Below are positions 36,573 through 45,032 of a DNA stretch of 64,000 nt, one piece after another. Every line of letters starts with the position of its first letter. The stretch's first letter is position 1. Under the pieces are notes generated by a model. The model was not told where the DNA came from. It ran no database searches and was given only the letters and a program-made list of their open reading frames with translations. Origin of the DNA: a bacterium. Its GTDB lineage: Bacteria > Krumholzibacteriota > Krumholzibacteriia > Krumholzibacteriales > Krumholzibacteriaceae. The translations under genes were made by a program, and so were the position numbers. The stretch lies in contig CP070727.1 in the NCBI GenBank assembly GCA_020350885.1, forward strand, positions 2,676,114 to 2,740,113, given 5' to 3'.

Positions 36573-37268
36573 CTATTCGACACTGAGAACCACGCGCTCG
36601 TTCGTTAAAAGACGGAGTGCGAAGAAGACCAGAATCGCCAGCCCGAGGATGGCCGCCGCCTGCACCGGGATCACAGATACGCCGATTAACCTTCCAGCCG
36701 GCTTCAGGAAGTAGAACAGAGCAAACCAGATGCCGAAAAACCCATATCTGACCACCAGATAATCCCGTACCAGCAGCGTGCAGATCCCCAGCAACCCGAT
36801 GATGAGCACACAGATGACGGGATTGAGAACGAAGAGCGAGAGATACCCGTATCCCGAGGGTACAAGCGCAATGGACGGGCCGAATGTATGATTGGCGACG
36901 AGCACGAACGCGAACGAGAGTACCACGGCAATGGTGTATCCTACCAGAAAGACGGCCAAGGTCTTACCGAGCCACACGTGGCGTATGTGAACCGGTGCGG
37001 CGAGGAGCGATTCGAGTGTCCCGTTGGCCTTGTCGCGCAGGAACACCGTGTAGTTGGCTGTATGAGCCAGAATCATTACCGCGATTATCGAATAGAAGGA
37101 AAAGTAGAAATCGATATATCGCGCGCCTATATTATCCGGACCGGTAATCCGCGTGAAGATCTCGTTCGGAACGTAGATCATGACAATTGCTGCGATTACC
37201 ACAGTCAGGAAGATCCGCCGCCATCGGAGCAGGCCCCTCAGCTCCTTCACCAAGATGATCCCAATCAT
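36573..37268 (-). CDS. ABC-2 type transporter permease
   Basis: 231 aa, six hydrophobic segments, of the CcmB/ABC-2 exporter type: KELRGLLRWRRIFLTVVIAAIVMI, then YTVFLRDKANGTLESLLAAPVHIRHVWLGKTLAVF (the coupling-helix region following the second membrane segment). Only 6 bp downstream of its ATP-binding partner. The exported compound is unknown. Confidence 0.85.
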   Translation of the reverse strand: MIGIILVKELRGLLRWRRIFLTVVIAAIVMIYVPNEIFTRITGPDNIGARYIDFYFSFYSIIAVMILAHTANYTVFLRDKANGTLESLLAAPVHIRHVWLGKTLAVFLVGYTIAVVLSFAFVLVANHTFGPSIALVPSGYGYLSLFVLNPVICVLIIGLLGICTLLVRDYLVVRYGFFGIWFALFYFLKPAGRLIGVSVIPVQAAAILGLAILVFFALRLLTNERVVLSVE

Positions 37269-37274
37269 ACCCTC

Positions 37275-37997
37275 TCACCCGCCGCCTCTCGTAACCGAGA
37301 AATAGACGTCTTCAAGACTCATCCCTTCCCTCCTGTACCGCTCCTTCAAATCGACCGTTGCATCGTTCACCTTGAGCACACCATCCTTGATGATAGCGAT
37401 CCTGTCGCAGATCCGGTCAATCTCGTAGAGGTTGTGTGAACTAACGAAGATCGTCGTATCCTGCTCACGTGAAAGGCGCAGAAGCGACTCCCGCATCAAA
37501 CCCTGCATATCCGGATCGAGACCGTTGAAAGGTTCATCGAGGATCAGCAGTCTCGGTTCATGTATGATCGAACGCACGAAGGCCGTCTTCCGCTTCATTC
37601 CCCTGCTGAAGGTGGAAAGTCTTTGTGACCGAACATGGTTCAGTTCAAATAATTCCAATAAGTTATCAATTTTATCTCTTGTGCTTTCGAGATCGAGGCC
37701 GTACATCCCTGCATAGAGTGCAATGTTCTCATCCACAGTGAGATCGTTGTACAGACCATCCCCTTCGAGGAGAAAACCGATACGACGCCTGCTTGCAACC
37801 GTGGGCGAAAGACCGGCGATCATGACGGAGCCCCTGTCCTGTTCGAACAAGCCGAGTATTATCCTGATCGTGGTCGTCTTTCCGGCACCGTTCGGGCCGA
37901 GATATCCGAATATGCTGCCCTCTCTGACCTCGAACGATATATCGCTGAGGATACGCTTTCGACCCAGGGACTTTGATATATTCTCGAGTACAAGCAT
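37275..37997 (-). CDS. ABC transporter ATP-binding protein
   Basis: 240 aa. Walker A GPNGAGKTT, Q-loop LGLFEQ, signature FSRGMKRK, Walker B LLILDEPFNGLD and the switch histidine SSHNLYEI. It belongs to the DrrA/NatA-like exporter class, matching the ABC-2 permease beside it. ATG 37997 (MLVLENISKSLGRKRIL) fits the family start; the frame opens with GTG at 38021 eight codons earlier. No accessory gene or obvious ligand. Confidence 0.9.
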   Translation of the reverse strand: MLVLENISKSLGRKRILSDISFEVREGSIFGYLGPNGAGKTTTIRIILGLFEQDRGSVMIAGLSPTVASRRRIGFLLEGDGLYNDLTVDENIALYAGMYGLDLESTRDKIDNLLELFELNHVRSQRLSTFSRGMKRKTAFVRSIIHEPRLLILDEPFNGLDPDMQGLMRESLLRLSREQDTTIFVSSHNLYEIDRICDRIAIIKDGVLKVNDATVDLKERYRREGMSLEDVYFSVTRGGG

Positions 37998-38081
37998 CGC
38001 CGGATCGAGATTACCACACACGGCGATATTTTAAAATCGTATAAGATCGAGATATGCGGCGTTCATCCCCCGGTACAAAGA

Positions 38082-38100
38082 GGGCCCGGCCGCCGGACCC
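38082..38100 (-). terminator. Terminator after the FlgD-like surface protein gene
   Basis: Minus-strand 8-bp GC-rich stem GGGTCCGG/CCGGGCCC with a 3-nt loop and one G-T pair, then TCTTTGT. A direct repeat of GGGTCCGGCGGC lies 20 bp before it. Confidence 0.55.
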
Positions 38101-38147
38101 GTTCCAGCCGCCGGACCCCTATTGCCGGAAGATCCGGTTTACTCATC

Positions 38148-40775
38148 CTACTGGAGGAGAACCATTTTCCGCGTCTGACAGAACTCCGGTGTCCTGAGTC
38201 GATAGAAGTAGACACCGCTCGATACTCGTTGGCCAGAATCGGATGTGGCATCCCAGGTAACCCGCTTTTCACCCGCAGGCTGGAGGCCGGACACGAGCGT
38301 CCGGATGAGCGCTCCCCGCACATCGTAGATACTCAGTTCTACATATGTCGCCTTGGCAAGGTTGTAGCAGATCACCGTTGCCGGATTGAAAGGATTGGGG
38401 AAGTTCGCATCGAGCGCAAAGTGCGCACGAGGCGTCCCCTCTTCCGTCTCCTTTTCGTACCGGCCGGTTGAGACGAAGATGTAATCCCGCTTCACTCCCG
38501 CTGCAATCGGTGGCAGCATCCGGGCGTCGAAGACAAGATCGATCGTCTCGCCGGGAGAGAGTGTCAGAGGATCCGTTACCCCTCCGGCACCGAGCTTGTG
38601 GAGCACCGAACCGTGCTCTGTATGCTCGACGCCGGCCGGCCCCAACATGATCGGTTTACCCTCAAAGGGCCTCGCAGCATTGAACTCGAGAACATCGAGC
38701 CGGTAATAACCCTCCCACGAGTACCGGAGGACCAGTTCGTGATCGGGATCGATGAGATCGGGGCCGATGACTGTCGCCTGGCGGACCGGCTCTCGTCGGG
38801 CGTCCTCTTTCGAGAGGATCCGCCATGACCCATCAGGGGTCAACACGGAGATCGTGAGCTTTGTGCTCACGTTACGCCCGGAGGAATTCGATGCGCTGCT
38901 ATCCTTGTTGTCGTACTCGTCCTTCGGTTTAGTCGCCGATTGGGTGGCGGTGAAGTTGTTTATCTGATTCCTGTTGAGCTTGCCGAAGCTCACATCGAAC
39001 CAGCCGCTCTCCTCACTAATGTAGAATACCTCGTCCTTCGCGGATATCACGTCGGTGATATCCTTGCCCTTGTGATCCTTTGCCCAACTGATGCTGAATG
39101 GCTGGTCGATGGTGATGATCCGGCCATCCCTGGTGGCCTGAATCGGCTCGTTCTCCGGATGATCCACGACCAAGAGCTGGAAGTCGCTGAAGGAGCTGAC
39201 CTCTGCACCATCCTCCCGGATCTGGAAGGGGATCATGCCGGCGTTCAGGGTGACCGCCTTGGAAATGAGGTAGAAGTCGGTGACATCGTGCTCGACCACT
39301 GCCCCGTCACAGGCGGCCAGGATGGTATTCTCCAGCACGAATGCGTTTCCGTTCCAGAGATAGAGCGCGGGGCATCCCGGCTCGGGCCCCGGTCCAGGAT
39401 ACTCGATAATTGTGATGCTTCCATCCAGGAGCGTGAGATCCGCCGTGTGGAATCCAAACGGATCATCCATATCGTAGCGAACCTCGTTCTCGGACGTCTG
39501 CATGAAGGTGATGTCGAATACCGTTCCGACGGGTGGAGAATCGATAGGGGCGAAACGTATCTTGAATACGACCGCGGGGAGATCCCACGGATGGTAGTTG
39601 GTGTTGTAGCCGTTGTTGATCTGCAGGATGCCGGGATAGCCCGGTATCGTATCGGCTGTCGGCTGTATAAATCCGCCGACTCCCACCACGCTCACATACA
39701 CCAGGTCATCAGCGGGAAAATTGACCCACAACTCGTAATCGTTCACCGGGAAGTTCGAATCCATCTCGAACGGCACATCGTAATACGAGGCCGTGTTGTA
39801 ACAGTTGATTTCCCAGATATCGACCTCGGCCGTGTGGTCGGGAACCCGAACCTGACCAGGCCAGCAGAACGGAATTCTCAATACGTCGCACTCATCGAGC
39901 CGTTCACCATAGGTAGTATTCACCAGGCTTATGAGATCATCGTCACCGGTTATGAGATCGAAATGAACGACGAAGACCTCGTTCGTTCCGGGCGGAAGCA
40001 CGGGGAGCGGTGGTATCACATCGACGATTACAGTATCACCGACGTACGTCACATCGATGTCAGCCGGAAGATCGGAACCGGATGTGACCGAATCGATGTC
40101 GAGTATACTCGAATCATACTGGATGCGTGCCGTAACGAACTTGCCCGGGACCTCCTGGTGCAGGTAGAAGCTCATGGTGGTATCCTGCTTCCCGGAATAG
40201 GTCCAGACGATGTCCCCCCAGAGGTAACACCAGTATTCGTGCTTTGTCCTGATCCCACCGTCTTCGCGTAGCGGTGCCCGCGGCTGGCCGCCCGAGACGT
40301 AGAAATTGTAGTTGTCGTCATCCACGAACTTGATCGGCGTGTATGTATTCCAACCGATGCAGCCGACCTCGAAATTCATGTAAACGATCGGCTCCCCGGT
40401 GGGGATGCCGAATGCGACGCTGTCCGATATTTCATACCGCACCGTCGAATCGTTCACATCATAGACGGCCAGAGATGCCGTAGACGGAAGACCGGTACCC
40501 TTCGTGACCGATACGAGATCCAGATCCGCTCCCACCCAGTAGATGCGGTTCTCGATATACGTGACCTGGTTCGTAGTATGCAGGTATACAGGTACCGCAA
40601 CCGTGTCCGTCTGGAACGCACCTTCGAGCATTCCCACCTCGAAGGTGGAGTTCGAATCAACGGGTATCCCCAGCAGAGGCCGTTTCCCCCCATCCCTGTC
40701 GATGGCCGCCTGCGAAAGCATCGCCGTGCCGCACACCAACAGGATGAGCAGGATTACGAAACGTAGACGCGTCAT
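38148..40775 (-). CDS. Large secreted protein with cohesin-like repeats and FlgD-like C-terminal sorting domain
   Basis: 875 aa. Signal peptide RFVILLILLVCGTAMLSQA, then three ~130-residue repeats resembling the cohesin/dockerin-binding beta-sandwich: each has a D-T-x-x-x-P/S-x-Y/F-L start, an 'IDSVTSGSDLP/LVSVTKGTGLP' strand and a 'VFDITF/VYMNFEV' strand (about 45-190, 200-320, 330-455). A middle region with a proline/glycine linker and a 200-residue beta-rich domain follows. The last ~80 residues start NFPNPFNPATVICYNLA and include YDVRGALIRTL and SSGVYFYRL: the FlgD-Ig/type IX sorting-like domain. ATG 40775 follows GGAG with 6-nt spacing. The 235-nt leader is highly structured. Confidence 0.82.
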   Translation of the reverse strand: MTRLRFVILLILLVCGTAMLSQAAIDRDGGKRPLLGIPVDSNSTFEVGMLEGAFQTDTVAVPVYLHTTNQVTYIENRIYWVGADLDLVSVTKGTGLPSTASLAVYDVNDSTVRYEISDSVAFGIPTGEPIVYMNFEVGCIGWNTYTPIKFVDDDNYNFYVSGGQPRAPLREDGGIRTKHEYWCYLWGDIVWTYSGKQDTTMSFYLHQEVPGKFVTARIQYDSSILDIDSVTSGSDLPADIDVTYVGDTVIVDVIPPLPVLPPGTNEVFVVHFDLITGDDDLISLVNTTYGERLDECDVLRIPFCWPGQVRVPDHTAEVDIWEINCYNTASYYDVPFEMDSNFPVNDYELWVNFPADDLVYVSVVGVGGFIQPTADTIPGYPGILQINNGYNTNYHPWDLPAVVFKIRFAPIDSPPVGTVFDITFMQTSENEVRYDMDDPFGFHTADLTLLDGSITIIEYPGPGPEPGCPALYLWNGNAFVLENTILAACDGAVVEHDVTDFYLISKAVTLNAGMIPFQIREDGAEVSSFSDFQLLVVDHPENEPIQATRDGRIITIDQPFSISWAKDHKGKDITDVISAKDEVFYISEESGWFDVSFGKLNRNQINNFTATQSATKPKDEYDNKDSSASNSSGRNVSTKLTISVLTPDGSWRILSKEDARREPVRQATVIGPDLIDPDHELVLRYSWEGYYRLDVLEFNAARPFEGKPIMLGPAGVEHTEHGSVLHKLGAGGVTDPLTLSPGETIDLVFDARMLPPIAAGVKRDYIFVSTGRYEKETEEGTPRAHFALDANFPNPFNPATVICYNLAKATYVELSIYDVRGALIRTLVSGLQPAGEKRVTWDATSDSGQRVSSGVYFYRLRTPEFCQTRKMVLLQ

Positions 40776-41016
40776 CTTCTTCTCCTTTCGCCATTCCCGT
40801 GAAGAGAAAAGGATAGCTGACGCAGTACGAATTTAGACTTAGGAACCGCAGGTACGAGGTGTAGCGTTCATTCTTCCGACACATCTAGCTGACGAGCCCT
40901 GGTTGGCAGCAATCGATGTTCGGGATGAATTCGTACCGCAAGTCCCGGGTGGATAGCGAAATTGCTTGGATGTCATTGTGGTTTTGTTATGCGTTCAATG
41001 CGTTCCGCTTGTATAA
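40776..41016 (-). promoter_or_regulatory. Long structured 5' leader of the FlgD-like surface protein gene
   Basis: From the promoter at 41017-41045 a ~235-nt leader would precede ATG 40775. A 12-bp helix pairs GCGGTACGAATT (40939-40928) with AATTCGTACTGC (40833-40822); its single G-T pair is a G-U wobble only on the minus strand. Inside, CCGAACATC (40923-40915) pairs with GATGTGTCGG (40885-40876, one bulge), and GCTG/CAGC closes the apex. Not matched to a known riboswitch; no small ORF stands out. Confidence 0.4.
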
Positions 41017-41045
41017 AAAATACTAGGATCGATATGAATTGTCAA
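41017..41045 (-). promoter_or_regulatory. Promoter of the FlgD-like surface protein gene
   Basis: Minus-strand perfect TTGACA (41045-41040), 17 bp, TATTTT (41022-41017). It lies in an A/T-rich stretch. The remaining 41046-41187 up to the permease stop shows no feature that I can name. Confidence 0.65.
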
Positions 41046-41187
41046 TGCAGTACTACCGCTCTACTACGATATCAATTTTCTGGAGGGGCACATATGACAC
41101 AAAACATTTGGTGAAATAGATAACCTATTGAGAAAACAATCTGTTACAAGTTAGGACCTGCCGGAGGCGGCCGCTACAGGAAAAATC

Positions 41188-43395
41188 TTAGACGAGGCTC
41201 CCCGAGAACTTGCTCGCATTCCGCACGAAAATCACGGAGCCCAATCCCTTCGAGAGAAGCATCAATCGTTCAGCGTACGGCAGCTCCCGCCCTTCCCCCG
41301 GTATCATCAACCCGATGAATACGATATCGGCACGTTCGCTGTTCCTCGTTATTATGTCGCTGATCGTCTCTCCGGAGGATTTCACGATCACCTCGGTCTC
41401 CGATTCAATCCTTACGGACTGAATGAGCTCTTCCAGGCTCTGTTCCATACGTTCCCGCTTAGCAGGGCTGTCGACGATGGAATGAACGATGATCCTCGCT
41501 CGCTCCCACTCCCTATTCATTCGGAGCAGATGTGCGAGCAGCAGCATCAAATCACCGTTGTTCTCCAATCCACCCCACCAGAGATCAATCCTCCGCTTAT
41601 ACCTGTTTCTGTCGATATGTCCCAGGCGGGCGATGATCGTGTTCCGTTCGATCTTCTCGATGGTCCGCATGATCTGAAGCTGTGAAACGAGCTTGTCCGT
41701 ATTTTTCGGCCACCCGAACATGACCGTGTTCGAATGCAGGCCGGCTATGCCGTTCGCCTGGGCGATATTGATGATTCCCGTCCTGACGTCTGGCGCCACA
41801 TTAGTCTCGCAAAAAGCGATGAGATCATTTTCACCGAGCACGCGATTCATCTTTGCCTCTTCCCCTTCGAGATCGACATCGAGGTCCGGCAGGGTCCCCT
41901 CGAAGATCCGGCATGCTGTAACGATCCCACGATTCTGGTTGAAACAATTGGCAATATAGATGAGATCGATCTGTTCTGCGATATCCTCTGTGAATACAAT
42001 AATGTGCGGGCGCCAGTTTCGGGGCTCGATAGTGTGCTTACGCAGCTTCAGGAGAGCGAAGCGGGCGATCGAGAGCCACATGCCGGCCCTGACATCACCC
42101 CACCGCTTGGAGAGAGCCTTCTTTCGAAGAACGAAAAATATGCAGAGCTCGATGCATGTGGCGATGCCGCAGGCTATCGGGTTGAGTAAAAACATCACGA
42201 ACAATGCGCCGAGTGCACCGATAAGCGATACGTACCAGGGCACATTTATCGTCGGGCGGTAAGAGGGATCACCGACAAGATGTTCGATCGCCGCGCTGAA
42301 ATTAATGATCACATAGAGCGTGAGAAAGAGAATCGTTACGAACTGGGCGACGGCATTGAGATTTCCGAGGGCGACGGCGGCCAGAGCAATTACACCGGTA
42401 ATCCACGTGGCGATGGTTGGTTGTCCACTCCTGGAGATCCGTGCAAGGAAACGGGGAGCCAGGCCGTCATCCGCAAGGGCCTGGAGCACCCGGGGTCCCG
42501 CGAGCACACTCCCGAACGCCGAGGAAAGGATCGCACCCCACATCCCGGCGAATACGAACACGGGTCCGAGGAGAGATACCTTGACCCATACGCCGATCCC
42601 CGGTGATGCGAGCTCACCGGGATCGATAGCTCGCGTAACGGAGAGCAGCACCGGTACCAAGACGTACACGGCGGCTCCGGTGAGTACCGCCAGGAGCGTG
42701 CCTCTCGGAATACTCCTACTGGGATCCTTCAGGTCACCGCTCATTCCGATACCCGCCGTGAATCCCGTCACCGCGGGGAAGAAAACAGCGAAGACATACC
42801 AGAATCCCTGCGGTGCCGACCGATAGGACGCCTCAATCTCCGGGGCAGTGAATCCTCTCGACAAAATCCCCAGAACAAGTGCTACCAGCGACAGCCCCAC
42901 GGCGATCAGTATGGGAATCTGCACCTTGAGCGCCAGTGCTGCACTCCTTCCTGAGAGTGCCGTAATAACGACAATGATGGCGGCAGTGAGCAGCGGTATA
43001 ACGTACACCGGCATGGCGCCCCACCCCACCGGCCACAGTACCGCGAGGCTCTCGGCGAGACCGAAGCTGTAAAAGGTGATGCTCAATGTCCGGCAGAGGT
43101 AGAGCGGGATACCGATCGCACCTCCCAGCTCTAGCCCGAGACTGTGGGCGATCATGAAATATTCCCCGCCGATCCCGATGTGCATGTTCGTTGCGATCGC
43201 AGACGCGCTCAAACCCGTAATCAGGGTGATGGAGCTCGACATCAACACGACGAGTATCGTGAGCGGGAGCCCGAGGTTTCCCAACACCCATCCGAAGCGG
43301 AGGTACATGATCAAGCCGAGTATAGTGAGAATGCTGGGAGTGAAGACACCCAGGAAGGTTCCGAATTTCGGCGTCACTTCACGGCGTTGATTCAC
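41188..43395 (-). CDS. APC-superfamily (SLC12-like) permease with C-terminal cytosolic domain
   Basis: 735 aa. The first ~430 residues are twelve membrane segments of the amino acid-polyamine-organocation superfamily, with the Na-K-Cl cotransporter-type opening KFGTFLGVFTPSILTILGLIMYLRFGWVLGN and the IGIGGEYFMIAHSLGLELGGAIGIPLYL and GISGDLKDPSRSIPRGTL-like segments. The last ~270 residues are soluble, resembling the SLC12 C-terminal domain or tandem universal-stress-like folds (RNTIIARLGHIDRNRYKRRIDLWWGGLENNGDLMLLLAHLLRMNREW). Ion or amino-acid substrate is not determined. The start chosen is GTG 43395 with GAAGAGG, 10 bp after the upstream gene; the frame opens 54 nt earlier. Confidence 0.83.
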   Translation of the reverse strand: MNQRREVTPKFGTFLGVFTPSILTILGLIMYLRFGWVLGNLGLPLTILVVLMSSSITLITGLSASAIATNMHIGIGGEYFMIAHSLGLELGGAIGIPLYLCRTLSITFYSFGLAESLAVLWPVGWGAMPVYVIPLLTAAIIVVITALSGRSAALALKVQIPILIAVGLSLVALVLGILSRGFTAPEIEASYRSAPQGFWYVFAVFFPAVTGFTAGIGMSGDLKDPSRSIPRGTLLAVLTGAAVYVLVPVLLSVTRAIDPGELASPGIGVWVKVSLLGPVFVFAGMWGAILSSAFGSVLAGPRVLQALADDGLAPRFLARISRSGQPTIATWITGVIALAAVALGNLNAVAQFVTILFLTLYVIINFSAAIEHLVGDPSYRPTINVPWYVSLIGALGALFVMFLLNPIACGIATCIELCIFFVLRKKALSKRWGDVRAGMWLSIARFALLKLRKHTIEPRNWRPHIIVFTEDIAEQIDLIYIANCFNQNRGIVTACRIFEGTLPDLDVDLEGEEAKMNRVLGENDLIAFCETNVAPDVRTGIINIAQANGIAGLHSNTVMFGWPKNTDKLVSQLQIMRTIEKIERNTIIARLGHIDRNRYKRRIDLWWGGLENNGDLMLLLAHLLRMNREWERARIIVHSIVDSPAKRERMEQSLEELIQSVRIESETEVIVKSSGETISDIITRNSERADIVFIGLMIPGEGRELPYAERLMLLSKGLGSVIFVRNASKFSGSLV

Positions 43396-43405
43396 ATCTG
43401 CCTCT

Positions 43406-43963
43406 TCAAACCTTCCATTGGAAATGATACCGGCAGTACGGATCCCCAAGAGCCCGGCACTCCTCCTCCGTCACAACCACCTGCACAGCCCCGCACATAC
43501 GCAAGGCCTCCTTGTACCAGCCGATGATAGTGAGACAATCGGGCCGGGAAAACGTCTCGGCCTCGTAGGTGGTCATAACTCCAGAGCTTGGACCGGTCTC
43601 CTTGTACTCGCGATATCCTGTGTCATAGTAGAATTTGTATATCACCGGTGCTTTCTTCATGAAAGACTGGGGATCGCCCGGCGTGAGAAACGACTTATGA
43701 ACCTTGGTGAGACCCCTGCGTGCTGATCTGGCACCAATCTCCTCGAATATCTTCTCATTTCCTTCGCCGAGCACATCGACGATGACCTGGTCGAGTCGCA
43801 TGCCAATTTCGAAGGAATACCAGCTCGCCGTGAGAATGGTCTGGCTCAGCACCTCACGGTCATCCTTGGGAAGGGCATCGAGCACCCTTCCCCATGCCAC
43901 CTCACCGAAGTTCACAACGACGAACTCCTTGCGGGCGTGAAGAACAAGGCCCTTGATCTTCAT
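43406..43963 (-). CDS. V4R/heme-NO-binding-like domain protein
   Basis: 185 aa. The ending VTEEECRALGDPYCRYHFQW is the V4R/4-vinyl-reductase-like signature (E..C.a.GD..C.F), and KIKGLVLHARKEFVVVNFGEVAW with a helical four-segment middle fits the same superfamily as bacterial heme NO-binding proteins and the TIGR02265 group. No clear heme-ligand His is evident. It may be a small-ligand sensor. It precedes the SLC12-like permease by only 10 bp and could regulate it. ATG 43963 is preferred to the ORF start at 43993. Confidence 0.6.
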   Translation of the reverse strand: MKIKGLVLHARKEFVVVNFGEVAWGRVLDALPKDDREVLSQTILTASWYSFEIGMRLDQVIVDVLGEGNEKIFEEIGARSARRGLTKVHKSFLTPGDPQSFMKKAPVIYKFYYDTGYREYKETGPSSGVMTTYEAETFSRPDCLTIIGWYKEALRMCGAVQVVVTEEECRALGDPYCRYHFQWKV

Positions 43964-44108
43964 AGCAATAATCCTCCTGTAAAGCCGTTTCACGCGGCTG
44001 CAACTAGCATGGGAGGATACGTAATCCCCCTGCCCTTGTCAATTCTCAAAGAGGAGGTTCACTGGTGGGTGGCTCTATGTAACCAATTGCATTAAATTAT
44101 CTTAACGT

Positions 44109-44951
44109 CTATTTATATGCAATAATGCGGATGCCGAGAATGGTTCGTATAACGGGTGCGGATGCAATCGCCCTTCTCATGTGAAACGGCACGGGCCCGA
44201 GCAGCTTCTCGAGCAGCACGGGCACCGAAGTGGAAAACGTTTCATGCATTCCCCTGATTCCGATAAATGCTCTCATACGTTTGAATCCCACTCCCCCGAA
44301 GAGATCGATCAACTCGGAAACCGTATATTCCTTCAAATGCAAGCCGGTCGCCTCCCTGTCGAAATACTGGGAAATATCATGCGGCCCGTAGAGCCTGTTG
44401 GGTGTAATACACATGTACATACCGTCCGGTGCGAGGGTGCGGTATACATTTGTACACTGCTCCCTGGCATCGTCGGGGTGAAGATGCTCCATGAGCTGGT
44501 AGGAGTATGCGAGATCGATACTCCCCTCGGAAACGGGGATATTGCAGCCGTCGGAGATGAGCAGCCGGACATTGTCCGGTTTCGTGCTCCCCGCACCGAT
44601 ACTCTCGCTGACATCGAGTGCGTACACCTCCCTGACATATCGGGACACCTCGAAGGAGAGGGCACAGCTCCCCGCACCTATCTCGAGAAAGGAGATATCG
44701 CTGTGTAGATACGGCTTGAGAAACTCCATCTGCCTCCTGACACTGACCCGGGTCTCGGCCGGTGAGGTCTTTTTGAAGATCTGCGGGTGGTGAGGAACCC
44801 TGCGGAATAGCTCCTCGTAGATAGAGGAGTACATCCTGCGCCTCTCCCCCGCTGAAGCGCTGCGGAGCTTATCGGCAATCTCCCGCTCGATCTCGTAATG
44901 CTCGTGTATCTGTCTCTCGCTCCTTCCGGTGGGATCACTCATCCGTCTCAC
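44109..44951 (-). CDS. Class I SAM-dependent methyltransferase
   Basis: 280 aa. SAM motif I SFLEIGAGSCALSFEV, motif II YALDVSESI, DGCNIPVSEGSIDLAYSYQLMEHLHPDDAREQ and the MYMCITPNRLYGPHDIS post-motif with the methyltransferase 11/25 layout. A ~95-residue N-terminal helical part precedes the SAM fold. Acceptor unknown. GTG 44951 with GGGAG 8 nt before it is the listed start; ATG 44942 is an equal alternative. Monocistronic between two unrelated genes. Confidence 0.85.
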   Translation of the reverse strand: MRRMSDPTGRSERQIHEHYEIEREIADKLRSASAGERRRMYSSIYEELFRRVPHHPQIFKKTSPAETRVSVRRQMEFLKPYLHSDISFLEIGAGSCALSFEVSRYVREVYALDVSESIGAGSTKPDNVRLLISDGCNIPVSEGSIDLAYSYQLMEHLHPDDAREQCTNVYRTLAPDGMYMCITPNRLYGPHDISQYFDREATGLHLKEYTVSELIDLFGGVGFKRMRAFIGIRGMHETFSTSVPVLLEKLLGPVPFHMRRAIASAPVIRTILGIRIIAYK

Positions 44952-45032
44952 TCTGTATACTCCCGCTTACTTGTTGTCTCGGTTTTCCTGGCGCATTGAT
45001 GCGTGGAGATTCCATGCGTAAGGAATCTACAC

